Below are positions 1 to 10,923 of a stretch of DNA of 64,000 nt, piece after piece; the first letter of the stretch is position 1, and each line of letters opens with the position of its first letter. A program made the translations under genes and the position numbers. The DNA comes from Ammopiptanthus mongolicus (Eukaryota > Streptophyta > Magnoliopsida > Fabales > Fabaceae): positions 24,902,445 to 24,966,444 of the forward strand of contig CM077350.1 of assembly GCA_039655645.1 (NCBI GenBank), in the 5' to 3' direction. The notes below the pieces were generated by a model that worked only from the letters and a program-made list of their open reading frames with translations, was not told the DNA's origin and ran no database searches.

Positions 1-1329
1 AGCCCTCTCAAAAAGAGAAGAACACCATAGTCGCTCTTGAAGAAACACCATTGTTGCTCTTGAAGCTCCTTGATTTCTTGTTGGAATCACTTGTTTCCTT
101 GAGCAATCTTCCTTCATTTTAAGGTAAGATCACTTCTATGATCTCTTAGCTTCTTGAATATCTTTTTATTTCAAGATCAAGATCCATTTTCATGAAAATT
201 ATTTCTTAGATCCAAAACTTTGAAAATCCGTAGGAAATTGTAGAAAAATCATTTTGATGTGAGACCAATTTCTTTGAACTCACCTCATCATTCTCTACCT
301 AAACCCAAGAGCTTATGATTCAACTCTCATCATAGCTCAAAAAGCACATTAGGGCCGAACCCTTTTGAAGATGATGAATAGTGTTTTTCATCAATTTTTG
401 ATTTCTAACACTTGATTTCATCCTTAGCTTTCCTATGCCTTTGAATCCATGGATTGGAAAACCAAGATCAATTCCTAGCTTTATTCTCTTTAGGGTGGCC
501 GAAACCCTCTTTGTGAGAATTGTTGAGTTTTGTTTGATTGTTGTTTAATGTTTGATTGTTTGGTTGTTTGTAGTTGGTGACAACTATCAGGAGGTTCACA
601 AACCGATCAACCGATTTTGATCCGGGAATCTGCTCTTCAACATGTATGGGAGGTGAACCTCATCACACCAAGATGGTGGTGGTGAAGATGGTTGTTTAAG
701 TTTATGTGTGGGTGAAACCCTTTAGTTTGGGTTCACTTTTAATTGTTAAGTTTTGTTAAGTTCTCTTCAAGAACAAGGTTGTCTTGATGAGTGTATGCTT
801 TAGTATGTTGTGGTGTGTTTTAGCATATGTTGATGATGAGATGATTGAATGAAAATCATTTTCATGTATGTTGAAAAACCTACTTTGATCACTAGATCAA
901 GTATGGACTTTTATGCTTGGTGATGAGACCATGATGTGTGATGGACTTGTATGTTTTGGTTATGATGTAATAAGGTGTAATTGTGGTTTGTCATAATTGG
1001 TGTGAGCTTTTGAGCTATATTTTCTTTGTTGGTGAAGCAAAGTCTCCATTTTTCATTGGAGTAGGCTTGTGGCCTTAGTAAGAGGAAAATATAAGAACAT
1101 GTGTTGTTCTTGATCTAGCAAGGTTTTGATGTAACAAAACATGATTTCATAACCTATATTTTCAAGGAGAGGCAAAAGTGATTTTGATCCAAAGATCAAA
1201 TGAAGTTTTAACCTTTTAAGTGTGTCCCCAAAGTGGAAAATGTCTTTTCTTTAGCCATAGGTTTGTTAATCAAACTAAGTGTTTCAGTAAGAGAATTAAT
1301 GAAGAAGTTAAGGAAAAGTGAAAACAGGG

Positions 1330-1700
1330 CACTCGCCCAGCGAATCCTATCTCGCCCCGCAAGATAGAGGGAAAACAAGGCATTCGCCCGGCTAACCTTG
1401 CCTCGCCGTGAGAGACAGTGGGCTAGTCCGAGCAGCAAAGATGCAGCTTCTCGGCCTCGCGTAGCGAAGTAGTTCTCGCCCCGCGAACTGCCTAAGCAAT
1501 GAAGAAATACAGTTCTCTGCCTCACGACGCGAGACAATTGCCGCCTCGCGATGCAGAAGGTCGGTTTGAAATACAATTCTCTCCCTCGTGACGCGAGACA
1601 ATGTTCGCCTCGCGATACAGAGGATCTGTGTAAGGAGCAAATACAGCTCTTAGCCTCGCGACGCGAAACTTCTGTTCGCCCCGCGAGAAAGGAATTTCAA
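1330..1700. repeat. CpG-rich palindromic repeat block inside the 5' LTR
   Basis: A run of imperfect short repeats is built around CCTCGCGA and CGCGAGACA words, several of which form small inverted repeats such as CTCGCG-A-CGCGAG. It is far richer in CG dinucleotides than the surrounding AT-rich LTR. Equivalent blocks lie at about 6700-7080 and 12880-13240. Some copies here read CTCGTGACGCGAG or CTCACGACGCGAG, which look like CpG-to-TpG/CpA changes. The long open frames across this block arise from the repeat and are not genes. Confidence 0.8.
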
Positions 1701-2261
1701 AGGGGGTATCACTGCCTTAATTTAGCTAAGCGAATGTACTCTCGCTAAGCGGATTAAACCTTTTAGAAAATGCTAGAAATGACGTAATTAGTTCAAATGT
1801 TGTTTCAAATCAGATGAGTTTTTAATTGTAAAAGTTGTTTGGTTTACAAAAGGAGTTTTCTAACTCAATCGTAAATTTTTGCGCGAGAAAAGCCTAAGTT
1901 AAGTAATTAACTTAGAGTTGAAGACAAGGGTTAATTAAGTATGGTATGTGGTAGAACAAGACCATGTACTATACCATTGATGACTTAGTACATCAATGAG
2001 TTCATAAGACTTAAGTGAAATCAACACTTGTTTCCTTAATTGAAAAACAAGGGATTAATATCTTAGAAAGGCTTAAAGACTCATCTAAGAGGATTCTCAA
2101 TCCTTATTCATAATGCTTAGGACTTGAGACATAATTCATAAGATGTAAACACAAACACGAAACGTTTTGGCTTTTGAAACAGTAGTTCGATGACGGATCA
2201 TTGATATGGATCCAGGTTAATCGTTCAATTGTTTCCGTCTTGTGATAACTGGAATGAGAGA

Positions 2262-2338
2262 GAATCCTGAGACTGTGCAGGTATGGGACTGTACAGTGGA
2301 AGGAATCCTGAGGCTATGCAGGTATGGGACTGTATAGT
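2262..2338 (+). repeat. Two-copy 41-bp tandem duplication in the LTR
   Basis: Two consecutive copies start at 2262 and 2303 with the core GAATCCTGAG, followed by TGCAGGTATGGGACTGTA. The same two-copy arrangement occurs at 7638-7713 and 13813-13889 in the other LTR copies, so it predates their spread. Confidence 0.85.
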
Positions 2339-2589
2339 TAAGGGAAGGCATATAAGAATTGATTGGTACTACCCATACCAACAAGATTTATCTTCTTTTC
2401 GGGAACTTAGAACATAAGAACTTTATAGTTAAGCGTGCTTGACTTAGAGTAATTATGGGATGGGTGACCTTCTGGGAAGTTTCCTAGAAAGCGTGTGAGT
2501 GAGGACAAAACGCGCTGAAAAGACTTGTGTTGGTTTGTGGGGACAGTCGGCGATTCTGAAAGCAGTCTGGATCATTCCAAAGGAATCAC

Positions 2590-2720
2590 GAGATATTTAT
2601 CCGATGGATAAATGATTTATCCGATAGATAACTGTTTTATAAAAAAAGATGTGTGTAGTTTCTAAGGAAGAGAACCTTACTGAACCTTGAGGTCTATCCA
2701 ATGGATAGACATTGCTTTAT
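2590..2720. repeat. Short inverted repeats around TATCCGATGGATA in the LTR
   Basis: Several short inverted repeats cluster here, including TTATCCGATGGATAA-type words (twice near 2596-2630) and TCTATCC-AAT-GGATAGA near 2693. The equivalent stretches of the other LTRs (about 7970-8080 and 14150-14260) keep most of them. They could be cis-regulatory sites or hairpins. No function can be assigned from sequence alone. Confidence 0.5.
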
Positions 2721-3839
2721 CGCATCTGCTTTGTGTAAGCATTAGCATTTCATGTGCATAGTTGTAAGGCCTTGAGCCTAGGAGTTGAGCTTACACCTTG
2801 ATGCGAGAGCGAATCTTACGGTGACGATCTTCAGTGGTCTTTTTGGAGGTATCAGGGTTGAAAGGGCTGACATGCGACCAGTTGGTGATTCTTCTGTGTC
2901 GTGGCGAATCCGTGCAATACACTGATATCCTCTTCTAGATGCCATACTTTTCATGTTTGGTCGAGAGTGTTACCGTAAAGCCAGATACGTGCACGTTACG
3001 AATGTTGTAGCATCTTGCTCATGGCTGGCAGAAACCGGAACATGTCCTCCCATTCACTCTCTCCGAATGTTTTGTTAGCTCCATGAAGTAGGGGTCAGAT
3101 TAGTACCCAGTGACATTGACATTGAGTCATATACATTGCATTGCAATACATTGCATGGCTATTGATGTCTACATTTACTGTTATACATCGCTATATTGTT
3201 AAGAATGCCTTATATTATGCTGTTAAATGTTTAGCATGATATTATGTTGTTGACTGCTTAACATGATTTATATTGAGAACCTTTGTCAGCATGTTGGGTA
3301 CATTGTTACCCGGTGAGTCGTCCCGTTTTTACTACTGCTGTTTTGTTGTGTTAATGAACGGGAATCTCACCTATATCTATATGTTTTCTGCTGGTACTTG
3401 CTGTTGCTGCTTGAACAGATGGACGCGACGACGGTTCCGTTCCGCAGTCCCTTTGAGTTCGGAGGTGGACTCTTTTGCTATTTTAGTTTTGTTGTCGGCC
3501 AGACTATGTCAGTTTTTGTGGTACCTTTTGGGAGCTATGACTCCTAGTACTTATTGTATTTTCTTATGTCAGTCATACATTAGACTTATGTCTGTATATA
3601 GTAATGTTGTTATTTCTGTTTCTGTTTTCTGTTTTCTGTATTATAATACTGTATGTATGTCCTAGTAATGCATGGTGAACCTAAGTTCACTTATTAGTAA
3701 TATTTATTACCTTTACTAATCCCATTACATCTTTATGAAAAGAAAAGAAAAAGAAAAATCGTACTTTCCGCATTAATAAATATTTTCGGCCTTATAAACG
3801 TTCGGGATTGTGACACTCGGGAAAGGGTGTTGCATTATT

Positions 3840-3851
3840 TGGTATCAGAGC
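3840..3851 (+). promoter_or_regulatory. Primer binding site complementary to the 3' end of tRNA-Met
   Basis: TGGTATCAGAGC begins five bases after the CA end of the 5' LTR. This is the usual priming site of many plant Ty3/gypsy and Ty1/copia elements, where minus-strand DNA synthesis starts from initiator methionine tRNA. It sets the LTR boundary and the element's orientation (+). Confidence 0.93.
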
Positions 3852-4068
3852 TGGCCGAGTCTTTTTGGGGTTTGTAGGTTATGGTCTGTCTTGTTTATGT
3901 TGTGTTTTCTCTGATTGTCTTTCTATGTTATTGTTTTTGAGAGAAAACAATGTTGGAAAGGATGATGACTTCGGTCTATCCTTTTGTATTGTTTGTTCTC
4001 TGTGTTGTGTTTCTGTAAGGAAGACAACAATTGTTTGCTATCCTCTGCATTATTGTTTCTGAAGGGGA
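3852..4068 (+). other. Retrotransposon leader and lost gag 5' region
   Basis: This stretch between the primer binding site and the recognisable gag frame is rich in T and TG runs. I see no conserved protein in it. The N-terminal part of gag that would normally follow the leader appears to be missing or diverged beyond recognition. Short open frames here are not convincing. Confidence 0.6.
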
Positions 4069-4761
4069 ATGATATTGGGCAGGATAGTAATGTTTTTGCT
4101 TTCTTGTAAGTTGTCGCTAGCAGAGTTCTTCAGAACGAGTGTTTTCCGACGGGTGAAAGACGAATTGAAAGACATGGAGTTCCTGCAGCTACGTCAAGGA
4201 GGAATGTCTGTCAAAGAATATGTTGATCGTTTTGAGTCCCTGCTGAAGTCTTCGAGGTATTTCCATCTTCATCTCGACGAGGAGTGGAAGTGCACAAAGT
4301 TCTAAGAAGGTTTAAGGGACGAGATTCGAGGAGAGGTGCAACCTCTTAAGGTCATAGAGTTCTCGATGTTGGTAGATGAATGCTTCCTAATCGAAGATCT
4401 GATGAAGACTCGTGGAGGAAGGCAACGTCACTCTGGACCGACTAGGTTCCATAAAGGCACCAATGGTCGTGATGATAGATCTCGATGGGAACCATATTCA
4501 AAACAGCAAGGTCAACAACAACGTTCTGTAGGGGGAAGTGGTGGGAGTATTAGTCAATCTGGAAGCGCCCCAAAGAAGTGCATGAAGTGTGGCAAGAACA
4601 ATCATGTCACCAGAGGATGCTTAATCAAGGGGATCATATGCTTCAAGTGTGGGAAACCAGGGCATACTTCACGCGATTGTGTGCAATCAAAAGCTAGACA
4701 TTCTGTCAACGATGTGCAAACAGTGAAGCCTAAGGCAATGAGTAGAGTTTACACTGGGGAT
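4069..4761 (+). pseudogene. gag: gag remnant with two CCHC zinc knuckles, interrupted by a solo LTR
   Basis: One reading frame carries a partial retrotransposon Gag domain (about 4138-4410; the peptides EFLQLRQGGMSVKEY and DEEWKC are typical) and then a basic, Gln/Ser-rich linker. Two nucleocapsid zinc knuckles follow at 4579-4680, each fitting C-x2-C-x4-H-x4-C. Gag forms the particle and binds element RNA. The frame is broken by an in-frame TAA at 4303-4305, and the N-terminal capsid region is absent. At 4761/4762 the frame runs straight into an inserted LTR; the coding sense resumes after 9209 with the protease remnant. The apparent continuation to 4806 is LTR sequence and should not be counted. 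The family assignment (Ty3/gypsy, probably chromovirus) is inference from the zinc knuckles, primer site and downstream pol order. Confidence 0.88.
4757..4761 (+). repeat. Left target-site duplication (GGGAT) of the solo LTR
   Basis: GGGAT immediately precedes the TGTAAC start of the LTR at 4762 and is repeated exactly at 9205-9209, immediately after the ...TTGCA end. A 5-bp duplication is the normal product of LTR-retrotransposon integration. Confidence 0.92.
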
Positions 4762-6699
4762 TGTAACGCCCCGATTTTCACGTTTTCTAATTCTTTAGTA
4801 TTTTAATGTCTTTATTTTATTCGAGGTCTTAGGAATGGAAATATAATATTCCGAGACCATAGTCATGCTCGACGATATCGTAGGAAGCTACGATTAAGTT
4901 TTGAGTCAAAAACTCAAACGGAGTCCGGTCTGCGTTTTTACACTGACAGTATGATTTTACTGCTCAGAAGACCTCAGATGGACCCGTGAACGAGACAGTA
5001 AGTCTTAGAATTTGATTCTCTACGTTTTGGTTAAATTTCGTAAAAATTTCAGAAAAATAACTTCCTGACCTTCGTTCGGGCGAAATTCTCAATCGGGTGA
5101 CGAACGGAGCCACATATGGACTTACCGAGACTTGCCAACAGATAATCTTGATATCACAACATCCTAGGACACTTGGGAGAGTATGCCAGAGTCGTCATGA
5201 CGTTCGGGAAAATCTAGACGCGAAATGACCAAAATGCCCCTAACCTTAGTCTTTTGCACTTTTACCATTTTACCCTTTTGGAAAATGACCATTTTTCCCT
5301 TAAGTGACTTGTTTTAAGGCTGAACTCAGCCCTCACCCCCTCTCATTCACGCAGCCCAGCCCTCTTGAAGAACCAAGAACACCCATCTCCTTCCTTAGAG
5401 CAAAACCTCCATTGTTGTTCATGAGAAATTCATGAAAACTTGTTAGAATCACTTGATTCCTTGAGCAATCTTCCATCATTTTAAGGTAAGATCACTTCTA
5501 TGATCTCTTAGCTTCTTGAATATCTCTTTATTTCAAGATCAATCTTCATTTTCATGAAAATTATTTCTTAGATCCAAAAGTTTGAAAATCCATAGGAAAT
5601 TGTAGAAAAATCATTTTGAGGTAAGACCAATTTCTTTGAACTCACCTCATCATTCTCTATCTAAACCCAAGAGCTTATGATTCAACTCTCATCATAGCTC
5701 AAAAAGCACATTAGGGCCGAACCCTTCTTGATGATGATGAATAGTGTTTTCATCAATTTTTGATTTCTAACACTTGATTTCATTCTTAGCTTTCCTAATG
5801 CCTTTGAATCCATGAAATGGAAAACCAAGATCAATTCCTAGCTTTATTCTCTTTAGGTTGGCCGAAACCCTCTTTGTGAGAATTGTTGAGTTTGGTTTGA
5901 TTGTTGTTTAATGTTTGATTGCTTGGTTGTTTGTAGTTGGTGTCAATTATCAGAAGGTTCACAAACCGATCAACCGACTTTGATCCGGGAATCTGCTCTT
6001 CAACAGGTATGGAGAGAAGAACCTCATCACACCAAGATGGTGGTGGTGAAGATGGTTGTTTAAATTATGTGTGGGTGAAACCCTTTGGTTTGGGTTCACT
6101 TTTATGTGTTAAGTTTTGTTAAGTTCTCTTGGAGAACAAGGTTGTTTTGATGAGTTTATGCTTGAGTATGTTGTAGTGTGCTTTAGCATAAGTTGATGAT
6201 GATATGATTGAATGAAAATCATTTCCATGTATGTTGAAAAACCTACTTTGATCACTAGATCAAGTATGGACTTTTATGGTTTGATAATGAGACCATGATG
6301 TGTGATGGACTTGGATGTTTTGGTTATGATGTAATAAGATGTAATTGTGGTTTGTCATAATTGGTGTGAGCTTTTGAGCTATATTTGCTTTGTTGGTGAA
6401 GCAAAGTCTCATGTGTTGTAGTAGGCTTTTGAGCTATATTTTCATTGGTGGCCTTAGTAAGAGGAAATATAAGAACATGTGTTGTTCTTGATCTAGCAAG
6501 GTTTTGATGTAACAAAACATGATTTCATAACCTATGTTTTCAAAGAGAGACAAAAGTGATTTTGATCCAAAGATCAAATGAAGTTTTAATCTTTAAAGTG
6601 TGTCACCAAAGTGGAAAATGTCTTTTCTTTAGCCATAGGTTTGTTAATCAAACTAAGTGTTTCAAAAGAAGAAATAATGAAGGAGTTAGGGAAAATGAA

Positions 6700-7080
6700 A
6701 AACAAGGCACTCGCCCAGCGAATCCCGTCTCGCCTCGCGAGACAGAGGGAAAATAAGGCATTCGCCAGGCTAACCTTGCCTCGCCTCGCGAGACAGTGGA
6801 CTAGCCCGAGCAGCAAAGATGCAGCTTCTCTGCCTCGCGTAGCGAAGTATTTCTCGCCCCGCGAACCGCCTAAGCAGTGAAGAATTGTAGCTCTGCCTCG
6901 CGACGCGAGACAATTATCGCCTCGCGAAGCAGAAGGTCGGTTTGAAATACAGTTCTCTGCCTCGCGACGCGAGACAATATTCGCCTCGCGATACAGAGGA
7001 TTTGTATAAGGAGCAAATATAACTCTCAGCCTCGCGACGCGAAACTTCTGTTCGCCCCGCGAGAAAGGAATTTCAATTGA
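6700..7080. repeat. CpG-rich palindromic repeat block inside the solo LTR
   Basis: This is the counterpart of the block at 1330-1700, with repeated CCTCGCGACGCGAGACA words (near 6896, 6960 and 7029). It retains more intact CG dinucleotides than the copies in the host LTRs. Open frames on both strands across it are a side effect of the repeat. Confidence 0.8.
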
Positions 7081-7637
7081 GGTATCACTACCTTAATTTA
7101 GCTAAGCGAATGTACTCTCGCTAAGCGAATTTCATGTTTCAGAAAATGCTAGAAATGAAGTAAGTAGTTCAAATGTTGTTTCAAATCAAATGTGTTTTCA
7201 ATCGTAAAAGTTGTTTGGTTTACAAAAGGAGTTTTCTAACTCAATCGTAAAGTTTTACGCGTGAAAAACCTAAGTTAAGTAATTAACTTAGAGTTGAAGA
7301 CAAGGGTTAATTAAGTATGGTATGTGGTGGAACAAGACCATGTGCTATACCATTGATGACTTAGTACATCAATGACTTCATAAGACTTAAGTGAAATCAA
7401 CACTTGTTTCCTTAATTGAAAAACAAGGGATTAATATCTTAGAAAGGCTTAAAGACTTATCTAAGAGGATTCTCAATCCTTATTCATAATGCTTAGGACT
7501 TGAGACATAATTCATAAGACGTAAACACAAACACGAAACGTTTTGGTTTTCGAAACAGTAGTTCGATGACGGACCGATGATTCGGATCTAGGTTAATCGT
7601 TCAATTGTTTCTGTCTTGTGATAACTGGAATGAGAGA

Positions 7638-7713
7638 GATCCTGAGGCTGTGCAGGTATGGGACTGTACAGTGGAAGGAATCCTGAGGCTATGCAGGTAT
7701 GGGACTGTATAGT
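7638..7713 (+). repeat. Two-copy tandem duplication in the solo LTR
   Basis: Two copies of the GA(A)TCCTGAGGCT...GGGACTGTA word start at 7638 and 7678. The first copy has lost one base relative to the host LTRs, so the spacing is 40 here and not 41. Confidence 0.8.
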
Positions 7714-9204
7714 TGAGGGAAGGCATATAAGAATTGATTGGTACTACCCATACCAACAAGATTTATCTTCTTTTCGGGAGCTTAGAACATAAGTACTTTA
7801 TAGTTAAGCGTGCTTGACTTAGAGTAATTATGGGATGGGTGACCTTCTGGGAAGTTTCCTAGAAAGCGTGTGAGTGAGGACAAAACACGCTGAAAAGACT
7901 TGTGTTGGTTTGTGGGGACAGTCGGCGATTCTGAAAGCAGTCTGGATCATTCTAAAGGAATCACGAGATATTACCCGATGGATAATTGTTTTATTCGACG
8001 GATAATTGTTTTATAAAACAAAGACGTGTGTGGTTTCTAAGGAAGAGAACCTTAGTGAACCTTGAGGTTTATCCAATGGATAGACATTGTTTTATCGCAT
8101 CTGCTTTGTGTAAGCATTGGCATTTCATGTGCATAGTTGTAAGGCCTTGAGCCTAGGAGTTGAGCTTACACCTTGATGCGGGTGCGAATCTTACGGTGAC
8201 GATCTTCAATGGTCTTTTTGGAGGTATCAGGGTTGGAAGGGCTGACATGTGACCAGTTGGTGATTCTTCTGTGTCGTGGCGAATCCGTGCAATACACTGA
8301 TATCCTCTACTAGATGCCGTACTTTTCATGTTTGGTCGAGAGTGTTACCGTAAAGCCAGATACGTGCACGTTACGAATGTTGTAGCATCTTGCTCATGGC
8401 TGGCAGAAACCGGAACATGTCCTCCCATTCACTCTCTCCGAATGTTTTGTTAGCTCCATGGAGTAGGGGTCAGAGTAGTACCCAGTGACATTGACATTGA
8501 GTCATATACATTGCATTGCATTGCATGGCTATTGATGTTTACATTTACTGTTATACATCGCTGTATTGTTTAAGGATGCCTTATATTATGCTGTTAAATG
8601 TTTAGCATGCTATTATGTTGTTAACTGCTTAATATGATTTATACTGAGAACCTTTGTAAGCATGTTGGGTACGTGTTACCCGGTGAGTCGTCCCGTTTTT
8701 ACTACTGCTGTTTTGTTGTGTTGATGAACGGGAATCTCACCCATATCTTTATGTTTTCTGCTGGTACTTGCTGTTGATGCTTGAACAGATGGACGCGACG
8801 ATGGTTCGGTTCCGCAGTCCCTTTGAGTTCGGAGGTGGACTCTTTTGCTGTTTTAGTTTTGTTGTCGGCCAGACTATGTCAGTTTTTGTAGTACCTTTTG
8901 GGAGCTATGACTCCTAGTACTTATTGTATTTCTTATGTCAGTCATACATTAGACTTATGTCTGTATATAGTAATGTTGTTATTTCTGTTTCTGTTTTCTG
9001 TTTTCTGTATTATAATACTGTATGTATGTCCTGGTAATGCATGGTGAACCTAAGTTCACTTATTAGTATTATTTATTACTTTTACTAATACCATTACATC
9101 TTTATGAAAAGAAAAGAAAAAGAAAAATCGTATTTTTCCGCATTAATAAATATTTTCGGCCTTATAAACGTTCGGGAATGTGACACTCGGGAAAGGGTGT
9201 TGCA

Positions 9205-9209
9205 GGGAT
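9205..9209 (+). repeat. Right target-site duplication (GGGAT) of the solo LTR
   Basis: An exact repeat of 4757-4761 abuts the ...TTGCA end of the solo LTR. Coding sense of the host element continues immediately from here. Confidence 0.92.
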
Positions 9210-9553
9210 GATGCTGAGACTTCTCAAAAGGAAGATTTGATTCACGGTCAGATCGTCGTGGAAGGTAAAACCTTATCTGTATCTTTCCTTACCCTTAGAT
9301 TTGGTAATTTTTGCACTTTCTGCAAAGCTTGTTATCACTGCGAAAGTCTGTTTGAACTGTTCTATTTCCTGTAATGGATAGAATGTTTTTGATTGATTTG
9401 ATCTGTTTGCCTCTTTCGCAAATGGATGTGATCATATGGATGGATTGGTTATCTTGTAACTATATCCCATTAGACGGTGCAAACAAAACCTTAGTTTTCC
9501 CTGATTTGGATAATTCTGGATTTGGACTGCCAACCAAGGAAACGTTTCTTTGA
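9205..9553 (+). pseudogene. Retroviral aspartic protease remnant of the host element
   Basis: Translation after the insertion gives DDAETSQKEDLIHGQ and VVEGKTLSV, the segment usually just upstream of the catalytic site of Ty3/gypsy proteases. The expected Asp-Ser/Thr-Gly catalytic triplet is not there: the text turns into unrelated residues around 9280, consistent with a local deletion. The C-terminal part is visible in another frame from 9395, where PLSQMDVIIWMDWL and a LDGANKT stretch match the family's usual protease end; that frame stops at 9551-9553. The enzyme would cleave the Gag-Pol polyprotein, and this copy cannot be functional. It lies directly between gag (upstream of the solo LTR) and reverse transcriptase, the normal order. 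Confidence 0.75.
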
Positions 9554-10300
9554 GAGGACGAGCTCAACGAATACATGTTACTAACGAGTTTCCGAAAGTC
9601 TTTTCTGAAGACGTACCAGGTTTGCCGCCAGTTCGGGACATCGAGTTTGCGATCAATCTTGTGCCAGGAACAGGACCAGTGTCTATGGCACCGTATCGTA
9701 TGGCACCTGCTGAGTTGGAAACTTTGAAGGAACGGTTGGTAGACTTATTGGGAAAACAGTTCCTTAGACACAGTGTGTTGCCGTAGGGAACGCCTGTGCT
9801 ATTGGTGAGAAAGAAAGACGAAACATCTCGCTTATGTGTGGATTAGCGCCAGTTGAACAAAGTTACCATTAAGAACAAGTATCATCTTCCGAGGATAAAT
9901 GACTTGATGGATCAGTTGAGGAGAGCGACAGTTTTCTCCGAGATTGATTTGCGATCGGGTTATCACCAGATTCGTGTGAAGGCAGAAGATGAACCAAGAA
10001 CAACGTTTCGAACACGCTATGGGCACTACGAGTACCTTGTAATGCCGTTTGGTATGACGAATACTCCTCTATATTCATGGACTACATGAATAGGATCTTT
10101 CATCCATACCTAGATAAGTTTGTCGTTGTTTCATAGACGACAAACTCATCTATTCGCGAAACCAGGAAGTACACGCTGAATATCTTAGTGTGATTCTTCA
10201 GGTTCTGAAGGAGAAACAGCTGTATGCAAAGCTGTCCAAGTGTGAGTTTTGGCTCGACGAAGTAAAGTTTTTGGGTCACATGATTTCAAAGCAAGGATAA
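9554..10300 (+). pseudogene. Ty3/gypsy reverse transcriptase remnant
   Basis: The frame opens with EFPKVFSEDVPGLPP and APYRMAPAEL, the standard lead-in to a Ty3/gypsy reverse transcriptase. Fingers and palm motifs follow, such as FSEIDLRSGYHQIRV and YEYLVMPFGMTN. Visible breaks are an in-frame TAG at 9784-9786, a second TAG at 9844-9846, a frameshift near 10065-10074, and another just before the paired catalytic aspartates (about 10131-10141). The last frame ends in TAA at 10298-10300 after the HMISKQG segment. The enzyme would copy element RNA into DNA. With two nonsense codons and two frame changes, this copy is dead. Confidence 0.92.
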
Positions 10301-10301
10301 A

Positions 10302-10409
10302 GCGTTTGAATGGACTGAAGCCTGTGAGGAAAGTTTGCAAGGATTAGAGAGAAGGTTGATTACTTCACCTGTGTTAGTGCTGCCTGATCTCAAGGGAACA
10401 TTTGTGTTC
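10302..10409 (+). pseudogene. Short RNase H fragment of the host element
   Basis: A different frame reads AFEWTEACEESLQGLERRL and SPVLVLPDLKG, the beginning of the Ty3/gypsy RNase H region. The usual connection segment between reverse transcriptase and this point is missing, an estimated 50-60 codons. The domain is cut off before its catalytic residues. RNase H would degrade RNA in the RNA-DNA hybrid. No integrase zinc finger, DDE core or chromodomain is recognisable downstream. Confidence 0.8.
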
Positions 10410-10909
10410 ACACTCCTACATATTCCTCAGTGTATTAGACAATTGAGTGAATTGGTAATATGGTGTCCATTGGTCTGGACATTTTCGTATTATTTAACTG
10501 AAAGTTTTGTTATGACTATTTCTTGAGTTATAACATAAACAACTTCTTGATACTGGAAGTTTCTTTCACTTTTACTTTTGGTGAAGGTGATCCAGTCTGA
10601 TTTTTGCCAGACTGTTTATCTTTTGATTCCCAAATTTATTGGAAGGTTCTTACGAAAGAAGGAACTTTATTAGAGTCATGGATGTAAACATGTATTAGCT
10701 ATGCATTTTTACACTCACGAACCTACTTAAGAGTCTTTTGGCATACTGGATATTCCTATATTCATTCCAGATTGGTAAAATTCTTTTGTATACTTCTTCT
10801 GAGACCAAGACCAAGAAAAAATTCCTTTGTTGAAAATTTCTTTCCTTAATCTTCAGCGACCCAGCAGGTTTAGTTTTAAGTCACGGAATTTCGAGGATGA
10901 AATTATTTT
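10410..10909 (+). other. Non-coding remainder of the element before the polypurine tract
   Basis: About 500 bp of AT-rich sequence has no recognisable protein. In a full-length relative, the rest of RNase H, the integrase and any chromodomain would occupy several kilobases here, so this is what is left after a large deletion plus the 3' untranslated region. The final part (GGAATTTCGAGGATGAAATT near 10885-10904) is the purine-rich approach commonly seen just before the 3' LTR in plant gypsy elements. Confidence 0.65.
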
Positions 10910-10923
10910 AAGAGGGGTAGGAA
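10910..10923 (+). promoter_or_regulatory. Polypurine tract
   Basis: AAGAGGGGTAGGAA directly abuts the TGTAAC start of the 3' LTR. This RNase-H-resistant tract primes plus-strand synthesis. One T interrupts the purine run. Confidence 0.85.

Larger units (their letters stand above)
1..3834 (+). mobile_element. 5' LTR (left-truncated by window) of a Ty3/gypsy retrotransposon
   Basis: This is the right-hand ~3.8 kb of a long terminal repeat. It aligns with the complete solo LTR at 4762-9204 and with the 3' LTR starting at 10924. Position 1 corresponds to about 590 bp into those copies, so the full LTR would be about 4.4 kb. It ends in GTGTTGCA, matching the canonical ...CA terminus, and is followed five bases later by a tRNA-Met-type primer binding site, which fixes it as the 5' LTR. 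Open frames inside it (for example on the minus strand in 1208-1640) fall in a CpG-rich repeat block and resemble no retroviral or host protein. It looks closer to the 3' LTR than to the solo LTR: one 180-bp stretch I compared (1201-1380 against about 12752-12931) differs at about three sites. I see no other gene in it. Confidence 0.9.
4762..9204 (+). mobile_element. Complete solo LTR (4443 bp) nested in the host element
   Basis: It starts TGTAACGCCCC and ends GGGTGTTGCA, with imperfect inverted termini TGTAAC/GTTGCA. It is flanked by a perfect GGGAT duplication and has no internal retroviral region of its own. It is therefore a solo LTR, presumably left by recombination between the two LTRs of a once complete insertion. 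It is the same family as the flanking LTRs but a distinct subtype: for example, the segment at about 6585-6710 has many differences from the matching parts of the other two, which resemble each other. Its insertion separated the host's gag from its protease. Open frames inside (about 5937-6122 and 6556-6880) are LTR sequence and not genes. At 4.4 kb it is long for a plant LTR. Confidence 0.92.

Noticed and set aside
1208..1748. Open frames on both strands in the 5' LTR, with relatives at 6586-6880 and 12759-13299
   Set aside because: They arise from the CpG-rich repeat block, occur on both strands at once, match no known family, and move with the LTR copies.
3273..3665. 130-codon plus-strand frame rich in Cys, Phe and Tyr at the end of the 5' LTR
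   Set aside because: It lies wholly in the LTR, the equivalent region of the solo LTR (about 8650-9020) does not keep it open, and its composition reflects T-rich repeats.
4762..9204. Reading the middle LTR as the 3' LTR of a very short element starting at 1
   Set aside because: No polypurine tract precedes 4762, gag is cut mid-frame, the GGGAT duplication flanks it exactly, and pol continues after it. A solo LTR insertion explains all of this.
9180..9374. 64-codon frame starting inside the LTR end and running into the protease region
   Set aside because: It starts in the solo LTR by chance; only the part after 9209 is genuine protease-region sequence and is reported as a pseudogene.
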